The notes: generated by a model from the letters alone, not told the origin. A stretch of 46,911 nt of DNA from UBA8752 sp036159995 (GCA_036159995.1 JAYYEI010000056.1:1-46911), one strand, 5' to 3'; positions 1 through 8,341 are shown, numbered from the stretch's first letter. Made by a program: numbers and translations.

Positions 1-1
1 T

Positions 2-1177
2 TGTGACCTCGAGTGCGATTACACGACCGACTTCGACAGCGACTATTCCGGCAACAGCTGGGGTGACCCCGCCAACGGCGCAAGCGTCCATGTGATGCCC
101 GGTGACTATGCCTTCACTAGCGGAGATGTCGATGTCTATGCGAAGGACTTGCCACCATGGACCGGTTCAGGCTCCGGACCCTCGACGTACAACTTCATGA
201 CGGTGGAAACCGCGGGCATGATGGGATTGGGACGTATCCTGAGACTCAACAACATCATTGCCGAATTCGACATCGAATCCGCTGTATCCAGCACGGACAC
301 AGTCTGCTTTGAAATCCGCGCCGAAGGCAACAATGCACAATTCTCAGTGAACGGAACCACCATTGCAACACCTGACCCTGGCCTCATCGCCAACTGGGAT
401 GGACTCTCGATTGGAGGATGCACCCTGTCCATTGCGGGAGCGGCAGAGACCACTGCAAACGGTTCTGTTGTCGCTTACACTGCCACCATCACCGTAATAG
501 GCGATGTCGAGACGCTCGCTTTCGGCGGAGACGAATGCTTCATCGATGACCTGTGTATCTCCGCACCCGAAGGGCCCTCTACACTCGCTGACTTCATCGA
601 GGACGAAGGGGCAGAGGCTCTGCTGGCGATGATGAACCCACAAATCGAATATGATACCGAAGGGTGCAGCTTGGCGGCCAGTTTAGATCTGTCCGACACC
701 AATCTGCCCACAGCCGATGCATTGGACCTTCAACTTGTGGGTGCCGAAACTGGAACAGTATACTCTACTGTATCCTTCACCCTTGGAGATGCCATTTATG
801 TCGCGGGAATGGTCGCGGACGGAGCCACCACAACGTCGGGCATGCCGCACATCACCACTTGGGACGGCCTCCTGCTCACGGATATTCCGGAAACGAACGG
901 TGAGATGCTGTTGGTGTCGATCGCATTGACAGAGGGCAACACCTTCATCGCCCTTGGCGTCGATGGCGTGTTGGTGCCAGGATGCAACGACGCACCAACC
1001 CCAGGCTGCACCTATCCTGAGGCAGAGAACTACGATCCGGATGCAGATGAGGACGATGGCTCATGCGTCATCCTCGGGTCCAACCCGTGCCCGACGGACA
1101 TCAACGGCGATGGCGTGACCTCCGTACCTGACCTCCTCGAACTGCTCGGCCAGTTCAGCGAGGTCTGCGAGGAGTGA
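2..1177 (+). CDS. secreted protein, C-terminal part, with Cys-bracketed Asp-rich motif and dockerin-like Ca2+ loop (5' truncated)
   Basis: The frame is open from the left edge of the window, so the start codon lies outside and only about 391 residues of the C-terminal part are seen. The sequence is rich in Asp, Thr, Gly and paired Cys, as in extracellular Bacteroidota proteins. Near the end is a Cys-bracketed acidic motif (CTYPEAENYDP...DDGSC), which I recall as common in repetitive secreted proteins of Flavobacteriales. It is followed by CPTDINGDGVTSVPDLLELL, which resembles a dockerin-type or EF-hand-like calcium loop (Asp, Asn, Asp, Gly spacing). The protein ends there, without a recognisable T9SS sorting domain. 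The likely location is the cell surface or outside the cell. No enzymatic domain can be recognised in the visible part. A strong terminator hairpin follows. Confidence 0.75.
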   Translation, partial: CDLECDYTTDFDSDYSGNSWGDPANGASVHVMPGDYAFTSGDVDVYAKDLPPWTGSGSGPSTYNFMTVETAGMMGLGRILRLNNIIAEFDIESAVSSTDTVCFEIRAEGNNAQFSVNGTTIATPDPGLIANWDGLSIGGCTLSIAGAAETTANGSVVAYTATITVIGDVETLAFGGDECFIDDLCISAPEGPSTLADFIEDEGAEALLAMMNPQIEYDTEGCSLAASLDLSDTNLPTADALDLQLVGAETGTVYSTVSFTLGDAIYVAGMVADGATTTSGMPHITTWDGLLLTDIPETNGEMLLVSIALTEGNTFIALGVDGVLVPGCNDAPTPGCTYPEAENYDPDADEDDGSCVILGSNPCPTDINGDGVTSVPDLLELLGQFSEVCEE

Positions 1178-1207
1178 GCCGTAGGATTGGCGACATCTAA
1201 CAAAGCG

Positions 1208-1233
1208 AAAAGGGGAGCTTCGGCTCCCCTTTT
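1208..1233 (+). terminator. rho-independent terminator
   Basis: An 11-bp perfect stem (AAAAGGGGAGC / GCTCCCCTTTT) is closed by a TTCG tetraloop and followed by a short T-rich stretch. It lies 30 bases after the stop of the gene ending at 1177. The A and T runs at both stem ends would let it work in either direction. Confidence 0.9.
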
Positions 1234-1255
1234 CTTTGCCCCTCGGAGTCAGGCG

Positions 1256-1263
1256 TACTTTTG
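1256..1263 (+). promoter_or_regulatory. -7 promoter element of the M16 peptidase gene
   Basis: TACTTTTG matches the Bacteroidota -7 consensus TAnnTTTG exactly. Only six bases separate it from the ATG at 1270, so the transcript would have almost no leader. Confidence 0.7.
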
Positions 1264-1269
1264 CGGGCC

Positions 1270-2517
1270 ATGTCGCCCGACCCTTCGACCTTTCATACGT
1301 GGACGTTGCCCAACGGCATACGGTGCGTGCACCTCGAGGATGGGCGCAACGTCGGGCACTGCGGGCTGCTGATTGAGGCGGGATCGCGGGATGAGCTGGA
1401 CCGTGAGAATGGGCTCGCGCACTTCATCGAGCACTCGCTCTTCAAGGGGACAACGAAGCGGCGCACCTTCCACATCCTGAACCGGCTTGACAGCGTCGGG
1501 GCCGAGCTCAACGCCTACACCTCCAAGGAGGAAACCTGGATCACGGCGTCCTACCTGTCCGAGCACCTTGGGCGCGCAGTAGAATTGATTGCCGACGTCG
1601 CCTTCCATTCGACCTTTCCCGAGCGGGAAATCGCCAAGGAGCGCGACGTCATTATTGACGAAATCCACGCGTGGCGGGACAACCCCGGCGACGCCATCTT
1701 CGACGAGTTCCAAGAGATGCTGTTCCCCGACCACGCGCTGGGCCGCAACATCCTCGGGACGGAGAAGTCGGTATCGCGCTTCGGGCGCAAGGAGGTGCTG
1801 CGGTTCATCGAGCGCCAGTACCGCAACGACCGGCTCGTCTTCAGCTCGGTGGGCCCCATGCCGGCCAAGCAGGTGAAGCGGCTGACGGAGAAGTACCTGT
1901 CGGAGCGGCAGACGCAGGCCTCGCGGGGTGAGCGGACGGCGCCAGCGGGCTACACGCCGGTGCGCCGCGAAGGGGACCACGCCGTCCACCAGGTGCACGC
2001 CGTAATCGGCAGCCCGGGGTACGGTATGGACGACCCGAAGCGGACGGCGCTGATGCTGTTGTCCAACCACCTTGGCGGGCCCGGCATGAACGCCCGGCTC
2101 AACCTCAACATCCGCGAGCGCCACGGCATCTGCTACAACATCGAGAGCAGCTACTTCCCCTACGCCGACACCGGCGAGTTCACCGTGTATTTCGGGACCG
2201 ACGTCAAGACGTTTGCCCGCGCCGAGCGGCTCGTGATGAAGGAGCTGCGCGATGCCCGCGAGAAGCGGCTCGGCGTGGTGACGCTGAAGCAGGCCAAGCA
2301 GCAGATCATCGGGCAGATCGCCCTCGGCGCCGAGAGCGGGGCGGGCTGGATGTCGACCATAGGCAAGAGCATCCTGATGTACGACCGGGTCCGGCCGCTG
2401 GAGGAAGCGTTCCAAGCCATCGAGGCGGTGACCGCCGACGACGTGCTGGAGGTGGCCAACGCCGTCCTCGACCCCGACCGCCTCAGCGCCCTCGTGTACT
2501 TCCCCCCGAAGGGGTAA
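1270..2517 (+). CDS. M16 family zinc metallopeptidase (pitrilysin/insulinase-like, processing-peptidase type)
   Basis: This is a 415-residue protein of the M16B type, about the usual length for the single-chain bacterial form. The inverted zinc motif HXXEH is HFIEH at residues 51-55. The downstream glutamate ligand is in IIDEIHAW (about residue 131), and the conserved NAYTSKEETW follows the first helix. The second half has the R/Y-containing inactive-domain pattern (GICYNIESSY). Such enzymes cleave peptides inside a closed chamber. There is no signal peptide, so a cytoplasmic location is likely. The ATG at 1270 is chosen because a TTG at 1261 would overlap the -7 box. A strong terminator precedes the gene, so it is probably monocistronic. 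Substrate unknown. Confidence 0.93.
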   Translation: MSPDPSTFHTWTLPNGIRCVHLEDGRNVGHCGLLIEAGSRDELDRENGLAHFIEHSLFKGTTKRRTFHILNRLDSVGAELNAYTSKEETWITASYLSEHLGRAVELIADVAFHSTFPEREIAKERDVIIDEIHAWRDNPGDAIFDEFQEMLFPDHALGRNILGTEKSVSRFGRKEVLRFIERQYRNDRLVFSSVGPMPAKQVKRLTEKYLSERQTQASRGERTAPAGYTPVRREGDHAVHQVHAVIGSPGYGMDDPKRTALMLLSNHLGGPGMNARLNLNIRERHGICYNIESSYFPYADTGEFTVYFGTDVKTFARAERLVMKELRDAREKRLGVVTLKQAKQQIIGQIALGAESGAGWMSTIGKSILMYDRVRPLEEAFQAIEAVTADDVLEVANAVLDPDRLSALVYFPPKG

Positions 2518-2555
2518 CCTGCGGCAGTCAACCAATGTCGAGGGACCTCGTGCAA

Positions 2556-2624
2556 CACTGACGAACATCATCGTTCGGCACTGACGGCCGTCAGGATGGC
2601 AGCGCGAAAGGGGGCAGATGTTTG
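2556..2624 (+). promoter_or_regulatory. promoter with two CACTGACG direct repeats and a -7 box
   Basis: CACTGACG occurs at 2556-2563 and again at 2579-2586. The second copy is part of a perfect 14-bp palindrome (2581-2594). Thirty bases after the second copy comes GATGTTTG (2617-2624), an nAnnTTTG -7 box, and 31 bases later the ATG of the small secreted protein. The same arrangement with the same 30-base spacing occurs at 11043-11110, which suggests an activator site shared by two genes. Confidence 0.55.
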
Positions 2625-2655
2625 GGACATCAATCACCTCCAAATCCCCTACGCT

Positions 2656-3036
2656 ATGAACGCACGCTTCCTCTCCCTCCTCGGTTTCGCCTTCGTCCTC
2701 AGCTCCGCCTCCGTGCAGGCTCAGACCTTCCAAGCGGCCGCCTTCCAATCCGAGAACTCCTTTGACCTTCCGGACACTCAACGCGATACCGAACGCGCCC
2801 AATTCGACCGCACCACCGGCTTCGAAAATGGTGGTGCCAACGACGCCCCCATGCGCACCGTCACCTACTACGTGAAAGCTACGGTGGTCAACTCCGGGCC
2901 CTTCGGCATGCGCACCACGCAGACCACCATCAAGGAAAAGGGCTTCACCAAGAAGCACGCCCTGACCCGCCTCCGCGACCGCGTCAGCCAGATTGCCGGC
3001 GCCCAGATCGTGTCCCTTGAATTCTTCAGCCTTTGA
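2656..3036 (+). CDS. small secreted protein of unknown function
   Basis: This is a 126-residue protein with a clear signal peptide (MNARFLSLLGFAFVLSSASVQA, cleavage after AQA). The ATG at 2656 is chosen because it begins the signal peptide; an in-frame upstream extension to 2596 reads through the promoter. The mature part is about 100 residues. It has a central stretch predicted to form strands (TVTYYVKATVVNSGPFGM), a basic amphipathic region near the C-terminus and no cysteines. I do not recognise a family. It is probably periplasmic or surface-exposed. It has its own promoter with repeated CACTGACG sites and its own terminator. The other gene in this window with that promoter layout (11146) also encodes a small exported protein. 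Confidence 0.8.
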   Translation: MNARFLSLLGFAFVLSSASVQAQTFQAAAFQSENSFDLPDTQRDTERAQFDRTTGFENGGANDAPMRTVTYYVKATVVNSGPFGMRTTQTTIKEKGFTKKHALTRLRDRVSQIAGAQIVSLEFFSL

Positions 3037-3074
3037 GGGCATCCTCCCCGGGGCTCCTCCCCGCGCCCTCACGA

Positions 3075-3106
3075 CGCCGCTCCCTTTCCTGGGGGCGGCG
3101 TTTTTT
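3075..3106 (+). terminator. rho-independent terminator
   Basis: A 10-bp stem (CGCCGCTCCC / GGGGGCGGCG, with one non-Watson-Crick pair) has a TTTCCT loop and is followed directly by six T residues (3101-3106). It ends the gene stopping at 3036 and abuts the stop codon of the convergent minus-strand operon. Confidence 0.85.
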
Positions 3107-4020
3107 CATTCCGGTTTCACCTCCGCCCCCAGTCTCCGGTGGCCCCAGCCCAGTCCCGCCTGAAGCAGCAGAAGGCTCAGGGCCAGCAACGCGGCAAGCA
3201 CCTCGTGGGCCACGGCGCTCCACCCCTCCAGCGAGAAAGACAGGCGGAGGATGATGGTCGCGATCACAAAGCCGGAATTCCGCAGAATGAGGCCATAGTC
3301 GCTCAGGTACCGCAGAGAGGTAATGAGCAGGATGACGTCGACGAAGATGAGCGCCGTGAAGAAGTCGCCATAGAAGACGGAGTTCGGATCGATGGGTTCC
3401 AAGGTGGAGCCCCCGGCGTAGGCCATCAAGTCGGTGAACCAATGGCCAAAGCTCCAGGCGGCGATGCCCGCCAAGGCGATGCACAGCATGGCCGCGAGAT
3501 GGCGCTTGAACCGGATAAACCGGGCGAGGGCCATCTCCTCTAGCCGGGCCTGTCGCCGCGGCAGGATGCGGTAGAACCCGACCAGTGCGAAGCCCAACAG
3601 GACGGCCCCGACGATGTGCGGAAAGAAGGGGTCGTTCCAGGGCATGGCTGTGTCCGCATTGGCCGTTTCCTGCAACACTGAGAGATCCCGGAAGACGGAC
3701 CGAATCTCGATGAGTGAGATGATCTCGAGCTGCTTGCCCATCGAGCGGGCAAACGACGACGGCAAATGGTACACCAGCAGATACACCTCGGCCACGAGGA
3801 TGGCCGAGAAGGGCGTGTAGAGGATGTGCAGCGGGTGACCGAACAGCGACTCCGGCATCCGGAACGGCAACCATCCCAGCTCATGCACACCATAGAGGGC
3901 GGCATGCAGCAGGAAGAGGACGATGGAGATGCGGACGAGTCCATGCTCCACGGCCTTGCGGGCGGCGGGACTCAGGAGGACGTCGGCGAGGCGGTCGAGG
4001 AGACGGAGAACGGCGTTCAC
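3106..4020 (-). CDS. multi-pass inner membrane protein of unknown function
   Basis: This is a 304-residue integral membrane protein. About seven hydrophobic segments are visible, near residues 30-50, 66-90, 137-155, 178-195, 215-235, 250-268 and 272-292. A hydrophilic loop at about 91-135 carries an amphipathic helix (KQLEIISLIEIRSVFRDLS). The conserved-looking PWNDPFFPHIVGA and YLSDYGLILRNSGF suggest a defined family, but I cannot name it. The start is GTG, overlapping the aroE stop as GTGA, so it is translationally coupled and is the last gene of the operon that begins at 8307. The other genes deal with sulfur transfer, lipid-carrier transport and aromatic synthesis and do not point to one role. 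Confidence 0.85.
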   Translation of the reverse strand: MNAVLRLLDRLADVLLSPAARKAVEHGLVRISIVLFLLHAALYGVHELGWLPFRMPESLFGHPLHILYTPFSAILVAEVYLLVYHLPSSFARSMGKQLEIISLIEIRSVFRDLSVLQETANADTAMPWNDPFFPHIVGAVLLGFALVGFYRILPRRQARLEEMALARFIRFKRHLAAMLCIALAGIAAWSFGHWFTDLMAYAGGSTLEPIDPNSVFYGDFFTALIFVDVILLITSLRYLSDYGLILRNSGFVIATIILRLSFSLEGWSAVAHEVLAALLALSLLLLQAGLGWGHRRLGAEVKPE

Positions 4021-4784
4021 TGGGTGGCGGCGTCACCGGTCCAGATTTCCCAGGCGGCGTCCGCTTGCAGTTGCAACATCGAAAACCCGTCCAAAGTTCT
4101 GGCGCCCAGTGCCGAAGCGCGTGTCATCAGCGCCGTCTCCCTCGGGTTATAGATCAGGTCCACTACAAAATGCTGGGGACCGAAGCCGGTCAGTGCTGCC
4201 TCGGAGAGTGGCGGGATGCCGTCCACACTGGGGTGCATGCCCACCGGCGTGCAGTTCACGAGCAACGGGGTCGCCGCCAGCCCCTCGCGGCTGATGTCGG
4301 TGTACGCGATGTCGCCGGGCGCCGACGGGGTGCGGCTCACGCGCGTCACGTCGATGCCGATGGCGCGCAGGACATGGACGACGGCGGCCGACGAGCCGCC
4401 CGTCCCGAGCACGAGGGCCCGGTCGTGGTGCCCCTCGAGGAAGGGCGCAATGGCCCGCCGGAACCCGACCGCGTCGGTGTTGTGGCCGATGCGGCCGTCG
4501 GGGGTGAACGCGATGGTGTTGACGGCCCCGATGGCCTCAGCTTCGGGCGACAGGCCGTCGAGCTCGGCCATTACGGCTTGCTTGTGTGGCACGGTCACAT
4601 TCATCCCCGCCCACGCTCGGCTCGCCCACAGTGCGGGCAACGCCTCGAGGTCGGGCAGGTCATGAAGGGTGTAGCGACAGTTGTCGAGGCCGAGGGCCGC
4701 CCACTTGTCGGCAAAATGCCGGGCCGACCAGCTGTGGGACACGGGATGGCCGATCAGGCCGAAGTGGCGGAGTCCATCACCCAT
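4017..4784 (-). CDS. aroE: shikimate dehydrogenase (NADP+)
   Basis: This is a 255-residue AroE, EC 1.1.1.25, reducing 3-dehydroshikimate to shikimate in aromatic amino acid synthesis. The N-terminal substrate domain has GHPVSHSWSARHF and NVTVPHKQ with the catalytic Lys. NTDAVGF holds the catalytic Asp. The nucleotide-binding loop is VLGTGGSSAAV, followed by the conserved NCTPVGMHP, and GFSMLQLQA lies near the C-terminus. Length is at the short end of the family. The ATG at 4784 overlaps the end of the DUF368 gene by eight bases. A longer reading upstream runs through that gene in another frame and is not real. Confidence 0.96.
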   Translation of the reverse strand: MGDGLRHFGLIGHPVSHSWSARHFADKWAALGLDNCRYTLHDLPDLEALPALWASRAWAGMNVTVPHKQAVMAELDGLSPEAEAIGAVNTIAFTPDGRIGHNTDAVGFRRAIAPFLEGHHDRALVLGTGGSSAAVVHVLRAIGIDVTRVSRTPSAPGDIAYTDISREGLAATPLLVNCTPVGMHPSVDGIPPLSEAALTGFGPQHFVVDLIYNPRETALMTRASALGARTLDGFSMLQLQADAAWEIWTGDAATQ

Positions 4785-5709
4785 GGTCCGGGCGTTGGCC
4801 GAGGTAAGACAGCCCGGTGACGAGGACCGCACCGGCCACGGCACAGAGGGCGGCCATCGCCAACTGGGGGTCGGGGTGGCCTCCGGGGGACACGTTGGCC
4901 TGCAGGTATTCCGACCGGCCATCGGAATGGGTGAAGAGCATTTCCAGGTTCTCCTTCCATGGCCAGAGCTTGCGCAAGGAGCCGACGAGGAACCCGCTGA
5001 GCAAGGCGAGCGCGAACGCGCGGTGACGACGGAAGACCCAGCCGAGGCCCTTGCTGAATCCGAGCAACCCGCCCAGCGCGCCGCCAGCAAACGCGGCGAT
5101 GCGGACGAGATCGAGTCCCTTCAGCGCCCCGATGACCGCGGAGTAGGCCCCGAGCAGGACGAGGATGAAGGACCCGCTGATGCCGGGCAGAATCATGGCG
5201 CAGATGGCGATGGCGCCCGAAACGAAGAGGAAGAGCGGGGCGTCGCTCTGGACGAGGGGCGGCAGGCCGGTCAGCCACCACGCGATTCCGGCCCCCGCGA
5301 GGAGCGCGACGCCGGTTGCGCCCCCCCGGTTCGACCGAGGGATTTCGCGAAGCATGAGGGGCACACTGGCGGCGACCAGGCCAAAGAAGAAGGACCAGAG
5401 CAGCACAGGATGCTCTGCGAGCAGATGGTGCAGCAGGCCGGCCAAGAGGGCGACTGCGGTGACGATGCCGGCCCCGAGGGCGGCCAGGAAGCCGAGGTTG
5501 TAGCGGCGCCAGGTGGCGACCGGCCCATCGCGGAACAGGTCGCGGACGGTGCCGAGGCCGAGGCCTCCGATGGTCGTCAGGAGCTCTTCATAGATACCGA
5601 CGATGAAGGCGACTGTGCCGCCGCTGACGCCCGGAACGAGGTCCGCGGCGCCCATGGCCATGCCGCGCAGGCCCAGCCACCACCATTGCTTCGGGCTCCT
5701 CGTTTCCAT
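4777..5709 (-). CDS. DUF368 family membrane protein (PopT-like polyprenyl-phosphate transporter)
   Basis: This is a 310-residue membrane protein with the family signature GMAMGAADLVPGVSGGTVAF at residues 15-35 and a second, similar turn in the middle (MILPGISGSFILVLLGAY). That is the internal pseudo-repeat of DUF368. About eight to nine hydrophobic segments are visible. From published work on the family, DUF368 (PopT) proteins, alongside DedA (UptA) proteins, return undecaprenyl phosphate across the inner membrane for reuse in wall and glycan synthesis. The assignment to that activity here is by family. Its start shares one base with the rhodanese stop (TGATG) and its end overlaps aroE, so it lies inside a coupled operon. 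Confidence 0.92.
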   Translation of the reverse strand: METRSPKQWWWLGLRGMAMGAADLVPGVSGGTVAFIVGIYEELLTTIGGLGLGTVRDLFRDGPVATWRRYNLGFLAALGAGIVTAVALLAGLLHHLLAEHPVLLWSFFFGLVAASVPLMLREIPRSNRGGATGVALLAGAGIAWWLTGLPPLVQSDAPLFLFVSGAIAICAMILPGISGSFILVLLGAYSAVIGALKGLDLVRIAAFAGGALGGLLGFSKGLGWVFRRHRAFALALLSGFLVGSLRKLWPWKENLEMLFTHSDGRSEYLQANVSPGGHPDPQLAMAALCAVAGAVLVTGLSYLGQRPDHG

Positions 5710-6026
5710 CAGGCGACCTCGAGGCTCGGGTCAATGTGGTCGGCCCAGGCCTGGGCCCCGCCGTCGAGGTTGTAGAGGTTGGCCATCCCAAACTTCTCCT
5801 CGAGCGCCGTCAGCACCGCTGCGGAACGTCCGCCCGAACGGCACTGGAGAATGACGGGGACATCGCGGCGAATCTCATCTGCCCGCAACAGGATGTCGCC
5901 CATCCGGATGTGGGTTCCACCGAGGTGGCCGGTCTCGACTTCGAAATCCTCGCGCAGATCAATCAGCTGATGGGCCTTGCCTTCTTCGCGCCAGGCCTTG
6001 AGCTCATGGACGTCGATGGACTTCAT
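5709..6026 (-). CDS. single-domain rhodanese-like sulfurtransferase
   Basis: This is a 105-residue protein consisting of one rhodanese domain. The domain starts with IDVHELKAW and has LIDLREDFEVETGHL. The active-site loop is CRSGGRSA, with the persulfide-forming Cys present. It ends with LYNLDGGAQAWA, the classical C-terminal signature. Such proteins carry sulfane sulfur for cofactor or tRNA modification or for detoxification. The ATG at 6026 is preceded by GAGGAGGA, one of the few convincing Shine-Dalgarno-like sequences in the window, and overlaps the comA stop (ATGA). Its place next to a sulfite-using ComA homologue hints at linked sulfur chemistry, but this is inference. Confidence 0.93.
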   Translation of the reverse strand: MKSIDVHELKAWREEGKAHQLIDLREDFEVETGHLGGTHIRMGDILLRADEIRRDVPVILQCRSGGRSAAVLTALEEKFGMANLYNLDGGAQAWADHIDPSLEVA

Positions 6027-6826
6027 TCCTCCTCGATGACTTGGGGCTGAACGCCCTTCTTGAGGTCGTCCGGAAGGAAGTGGAAGAAGGTGTCGCCACG
6101 GAGCCCCACACGCAGGCACTCCAGCGGGATCAGGTCATTGGGGGCGATGTTGCCCAGGTTGACATTGGTCCCGAACTCCTTGATGAACCACACCTGCTGC
6201 GGCTTCTTGGGCGCTTCCCAGAGGATGTCCTCGAGGTCCACGTTGGCCAGGATGCGGCGGATGAGCTGGGTGTGGGCGGAGCCGTTGGGGCGATAGATGC
6301 CGACGGTGCCGCTCTCCCGGGCCTCGGCGATCACCTTCACGGATCCGGCGTCGAGCTCGTTGCGCATCATCTTGATCCACTTGGCGGGGGAGATGAGGAT
6401 GCCCTCTTCCTTCGATCCGACCTCGGACAGGACCTTGAAGTCCTTGGAGAGCCGCTGGATCAACTCGCACTTGTAGCCGTGCTCAATGACCATGGAGCCA
6501 TCGCTGATCTCGAGACAGCCGATGCCCATGGAATCGATGAACTTCAAATAGTCGTCGAGGCAGTTGCGGACGAGAAACGCCTCGAACAGGGTGCCACCGC
6601 AGTAGACGTCCATCCCGGCCTCGCGGTACAGCTTGACCTTCTCCTTCAGGTCGGGCGTGAAGAGGCTGGTGCCGAAACCGAGCTTCAGGAAATCGACGCG
6701 ATCATCGGCCACGGCAATCAGGTCCTCGGCCTGTCGGAGACTGAGGCCCTTGTCCATCACCATGGTCAGGCCATGGGTACGCGGAGCGCGGGTGCGCTCG
6801 GGCAGGTGGGGCAATGGAAAGTTCAT
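6023..6826 (-). CDS. phosphosulfolactate synthase-like protein (ComA family)
   Basis: This is a 267-residue TIM-barrel protein of the ComA family (EC 4.4.1.19), in which sulfite is added to phosphoenolpyruvate to give phosphosulfolactate. Family features are GLTMVMDKGLS near residue 17, DFLKLGFGTS, VYCGGTLFE, GCLEISDGS, VLSEVGSKEEG and IIAEARESG-like VKVIAEARESGTVGIY. In methanogens the product leads to coenzyme M. Bacteroidota do not make coenzyme M, so the likely end product is sulfolactate or a cysteate or sulfonolipid precursor, which the sequence cannot decide. The ATG at 6826 overlaps the stop of the TPR gene (ATGA). The neighbours are a TPR protein and a rhodanese in a coupled operon. 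Confidence 0.9.
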   Translation of the reverse strand: MNFPLPHLPERTRAPRTHGLTMVMDKGLSLRQAEDLIAVADDRVDFLKLGFGTSLFTPDLKEKVKLYREAGMDVYCGGTLFEAFLVRNCLDDYLKFIDSMGIGCLEISDGSMVIEHGYKCELIQRLSKDFKVLSEVGSKEEGILISPAKWIKMMRNELDAGSVKVIAEARESGTVGIYRPNGSAHTQLIRRILANVDLEDILWEAPKKPQQVWFIKEFGTNVNLGNIAPNDLIPLECLRVGLRGDTFFHFLPDDLKKGVQPQVIEEE

Positions 6827-8307
6827 TGGTTCTTGGGGGCGTTCAGGACCCGCAGGGCAAAGTCGGGGTCCTGTTCGATGGCGGGGAAGGTGCTGAGCAG
6901 CACCGTGCACAGGTCGGGCGTGGAATCGAGGGCCGCGTCCAGCAGGCTGAAGGCGGCCTGGCGCCGTCCGAGGCAGTACAGGCTGAGGAAACTCCGGCAG
7001 ATCACGAGCGGATCCACACGGGACACCTCCGGCACCCCGTGCAAGATGTCGAGGGCCTCCTCGTGGCGCTCGTCTGCCTGCAGATTGGCCGCCGCCTCGA
7101 TGAAGAGCTCGAGGTTGTCCGGCTCTAGCCGGAGGGCATTGGCGTAGATCAGGGCCGCCTCATCGTGCATGCCGATCTTCCGCAGGATGCCACCGAGCAA
7201 GAGGTGGTACTCCACGTTTTCCGGCTCGAGGGCCATGGCCTTCTCGAAGCATTTCAGGCTGGCGGCGTAGTCCTCGCGCATCTCGGCCACGACTCCGAGG
7301 CCCACGTGGGCGTCGGCGAAGTCCCCGTCGAGCTCGAGGGCACAGTAATAGTAGTCGGTCGCCTCATTGAGCTTGCCCATGCGCTCCATGCACTCCCCCA
7401 TCAGGGTGTACGTGTTGGCTTGGGGGGCATCCATGAGGATGGACTCGCGGTAGCATTCCAGCGCCTGCTGGTAATCCTCCACCATGGTCAGGGCCGCGGC
7501 CTTCTGGAGGAGGGCCGGGCTGAACTCCTCGTCGATGACGAGAGCAAATCCATAGGAGGCGATGGCGTTTTCGAACTCCCCAGTCCGCTGTTGAGCGTTG
7601 CCGAGGTTGTACCATCCGGGGCAGCTGTACGGGTGCTCGTCCACGAAGGCCTGGAACGCCGCCACCGATTCGGCGTGGCGCCCGACCGTCTCAAAGCAGA
7701 AGCCGAGCTCGTGGAGGGCGGTCTCGTTGGACGGATTCTCCTTCAGGGCTTCACGGAGCACATCGATGGCCTTCTCCCACAGTCCGATGTTCTCGTACTC
7801 CAGTGCGATGTCGATGTAGAGGTCCCCGCGGAAGGCCCGGTCCCCGAGGTCGAGGGCCTGACGGTAGTGGTGGATGGCCTCTTGGTGACGGTCCGTCTGG
7901 GAGTAGAGCGTGGCCAGCGTGAGGTGGATCTCATCGTTGGAGGGCTCGAAGGCCAACAGATTCCGCAACCGGGGAATGGCGTGCTGGACATCGCCAGCGC
8001 CGGCCATGAGCTGTGCCTCGCGCAACTGGAGGGACAGGCTCTCCGGATACATCTTGCCGGCATAATGGAGCACCTGCCGCGCCTGGCGGTGGCGACCCTG
8101 CTGAAGGTAGTGCTCGATGAGCGCCTCCAGCTCCATGAGGTCGAAAAAAGTGGAGGCGTTGGACGCCACCATGGACTCGTACCGGTCCACGATTCCCGCG
8201 ATTTCGCGCGCGTCCTGATCGTTGAGTTCCTCGTCGTGCATCAGCTCCACTAAAGCTACTTCCTCCTCTTGGCCGTCGGGGGGCTCACCAGCAGGGGTTT
8301 TGAACAT
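6823..8307 (-). CDS. tetratricopeptide repeat protein
   Basis: This is a 494-residue protein made almost entirely of TPR units from about residue 50 to 470. Repeating W/Y-x-LG, A-x-x-Y-A and P-type turns are visible, for example PGWYNLGNAQ, EAIHHYRQALDL and DAHVGLGVVAE. There is no signal peptide or membrane segment, so a cytoplasmic scaffold role is likely. It is the first gene of the operon running to 3106, and its stop overlaps comA (ATGA). The start is uncertain. ATG 8307 lies about 25 bases after the -7 box; ATG 8241 is an alternative; a GTG at 8352 would lie upstream of the promoter. The partner is unknown. Confidence 0.88.
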   Translation of the reverse strand: MFKTPAGEPPDGQEEEVALVELMHDEELNDQDAREIAGIVDRYESMVASNASTFFDLMELEALIEHYLQQGRHRQARQVLHYAGKMYPESLSLQLREAQLMAGAGDVQHAIPRLRNLLAFEPSNDEIHLTLATLYSQTDRHQEAIHHYRQALDLGDRAFRGDLYIDIALEYENIGLWEKAIDVLREALKENPSNETALHELGFCFETVGRHAESVAAFQAFVDEHPYSCPGWYNLGNAQQRTGEFENAIASYGFALVIDEEFSPALLQKAAALTMVEDYQQALECYRESILMDAPQANTYTLMGECMERMGKLNEATDYYYCALELDGDFADAHVGLGVVAEMREDYAASLKCFEKAMALEPENVEYHLLLGGILRKIGMHDEAALIYANALRLEPDNLELFIEAAANLQADERHEEALDILHGVPEVSRVDPLVICRSFLSLYCLGRRQAAFSLLDAALDSTPDLCTVLLSTFPAIEQDPDFALRVLNAPKNQ

Positions 8308-8333
8308 CCCGGAAGGAAAGATCCCCGACAGAA

Positions 8334-8341
8334 CAAATATG
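8334..8341 (-). promoter_or_regulatory. -7 promoter element of the TPR-comA-aroE operon
   Basis: On the minus strand CATATTTG differs from TAnnTTTG only in the first base. It predicts a start of transcription near 8328, about 20 bases before ATG 8307. Confidence 0.5.

Noticed and set aside
1249..3072. Minus-strand open frame of 607 codons
   Set aside because: It covers the M16 peptidase and small secreted protein genes in antisense and crosses their promoter; no family features.
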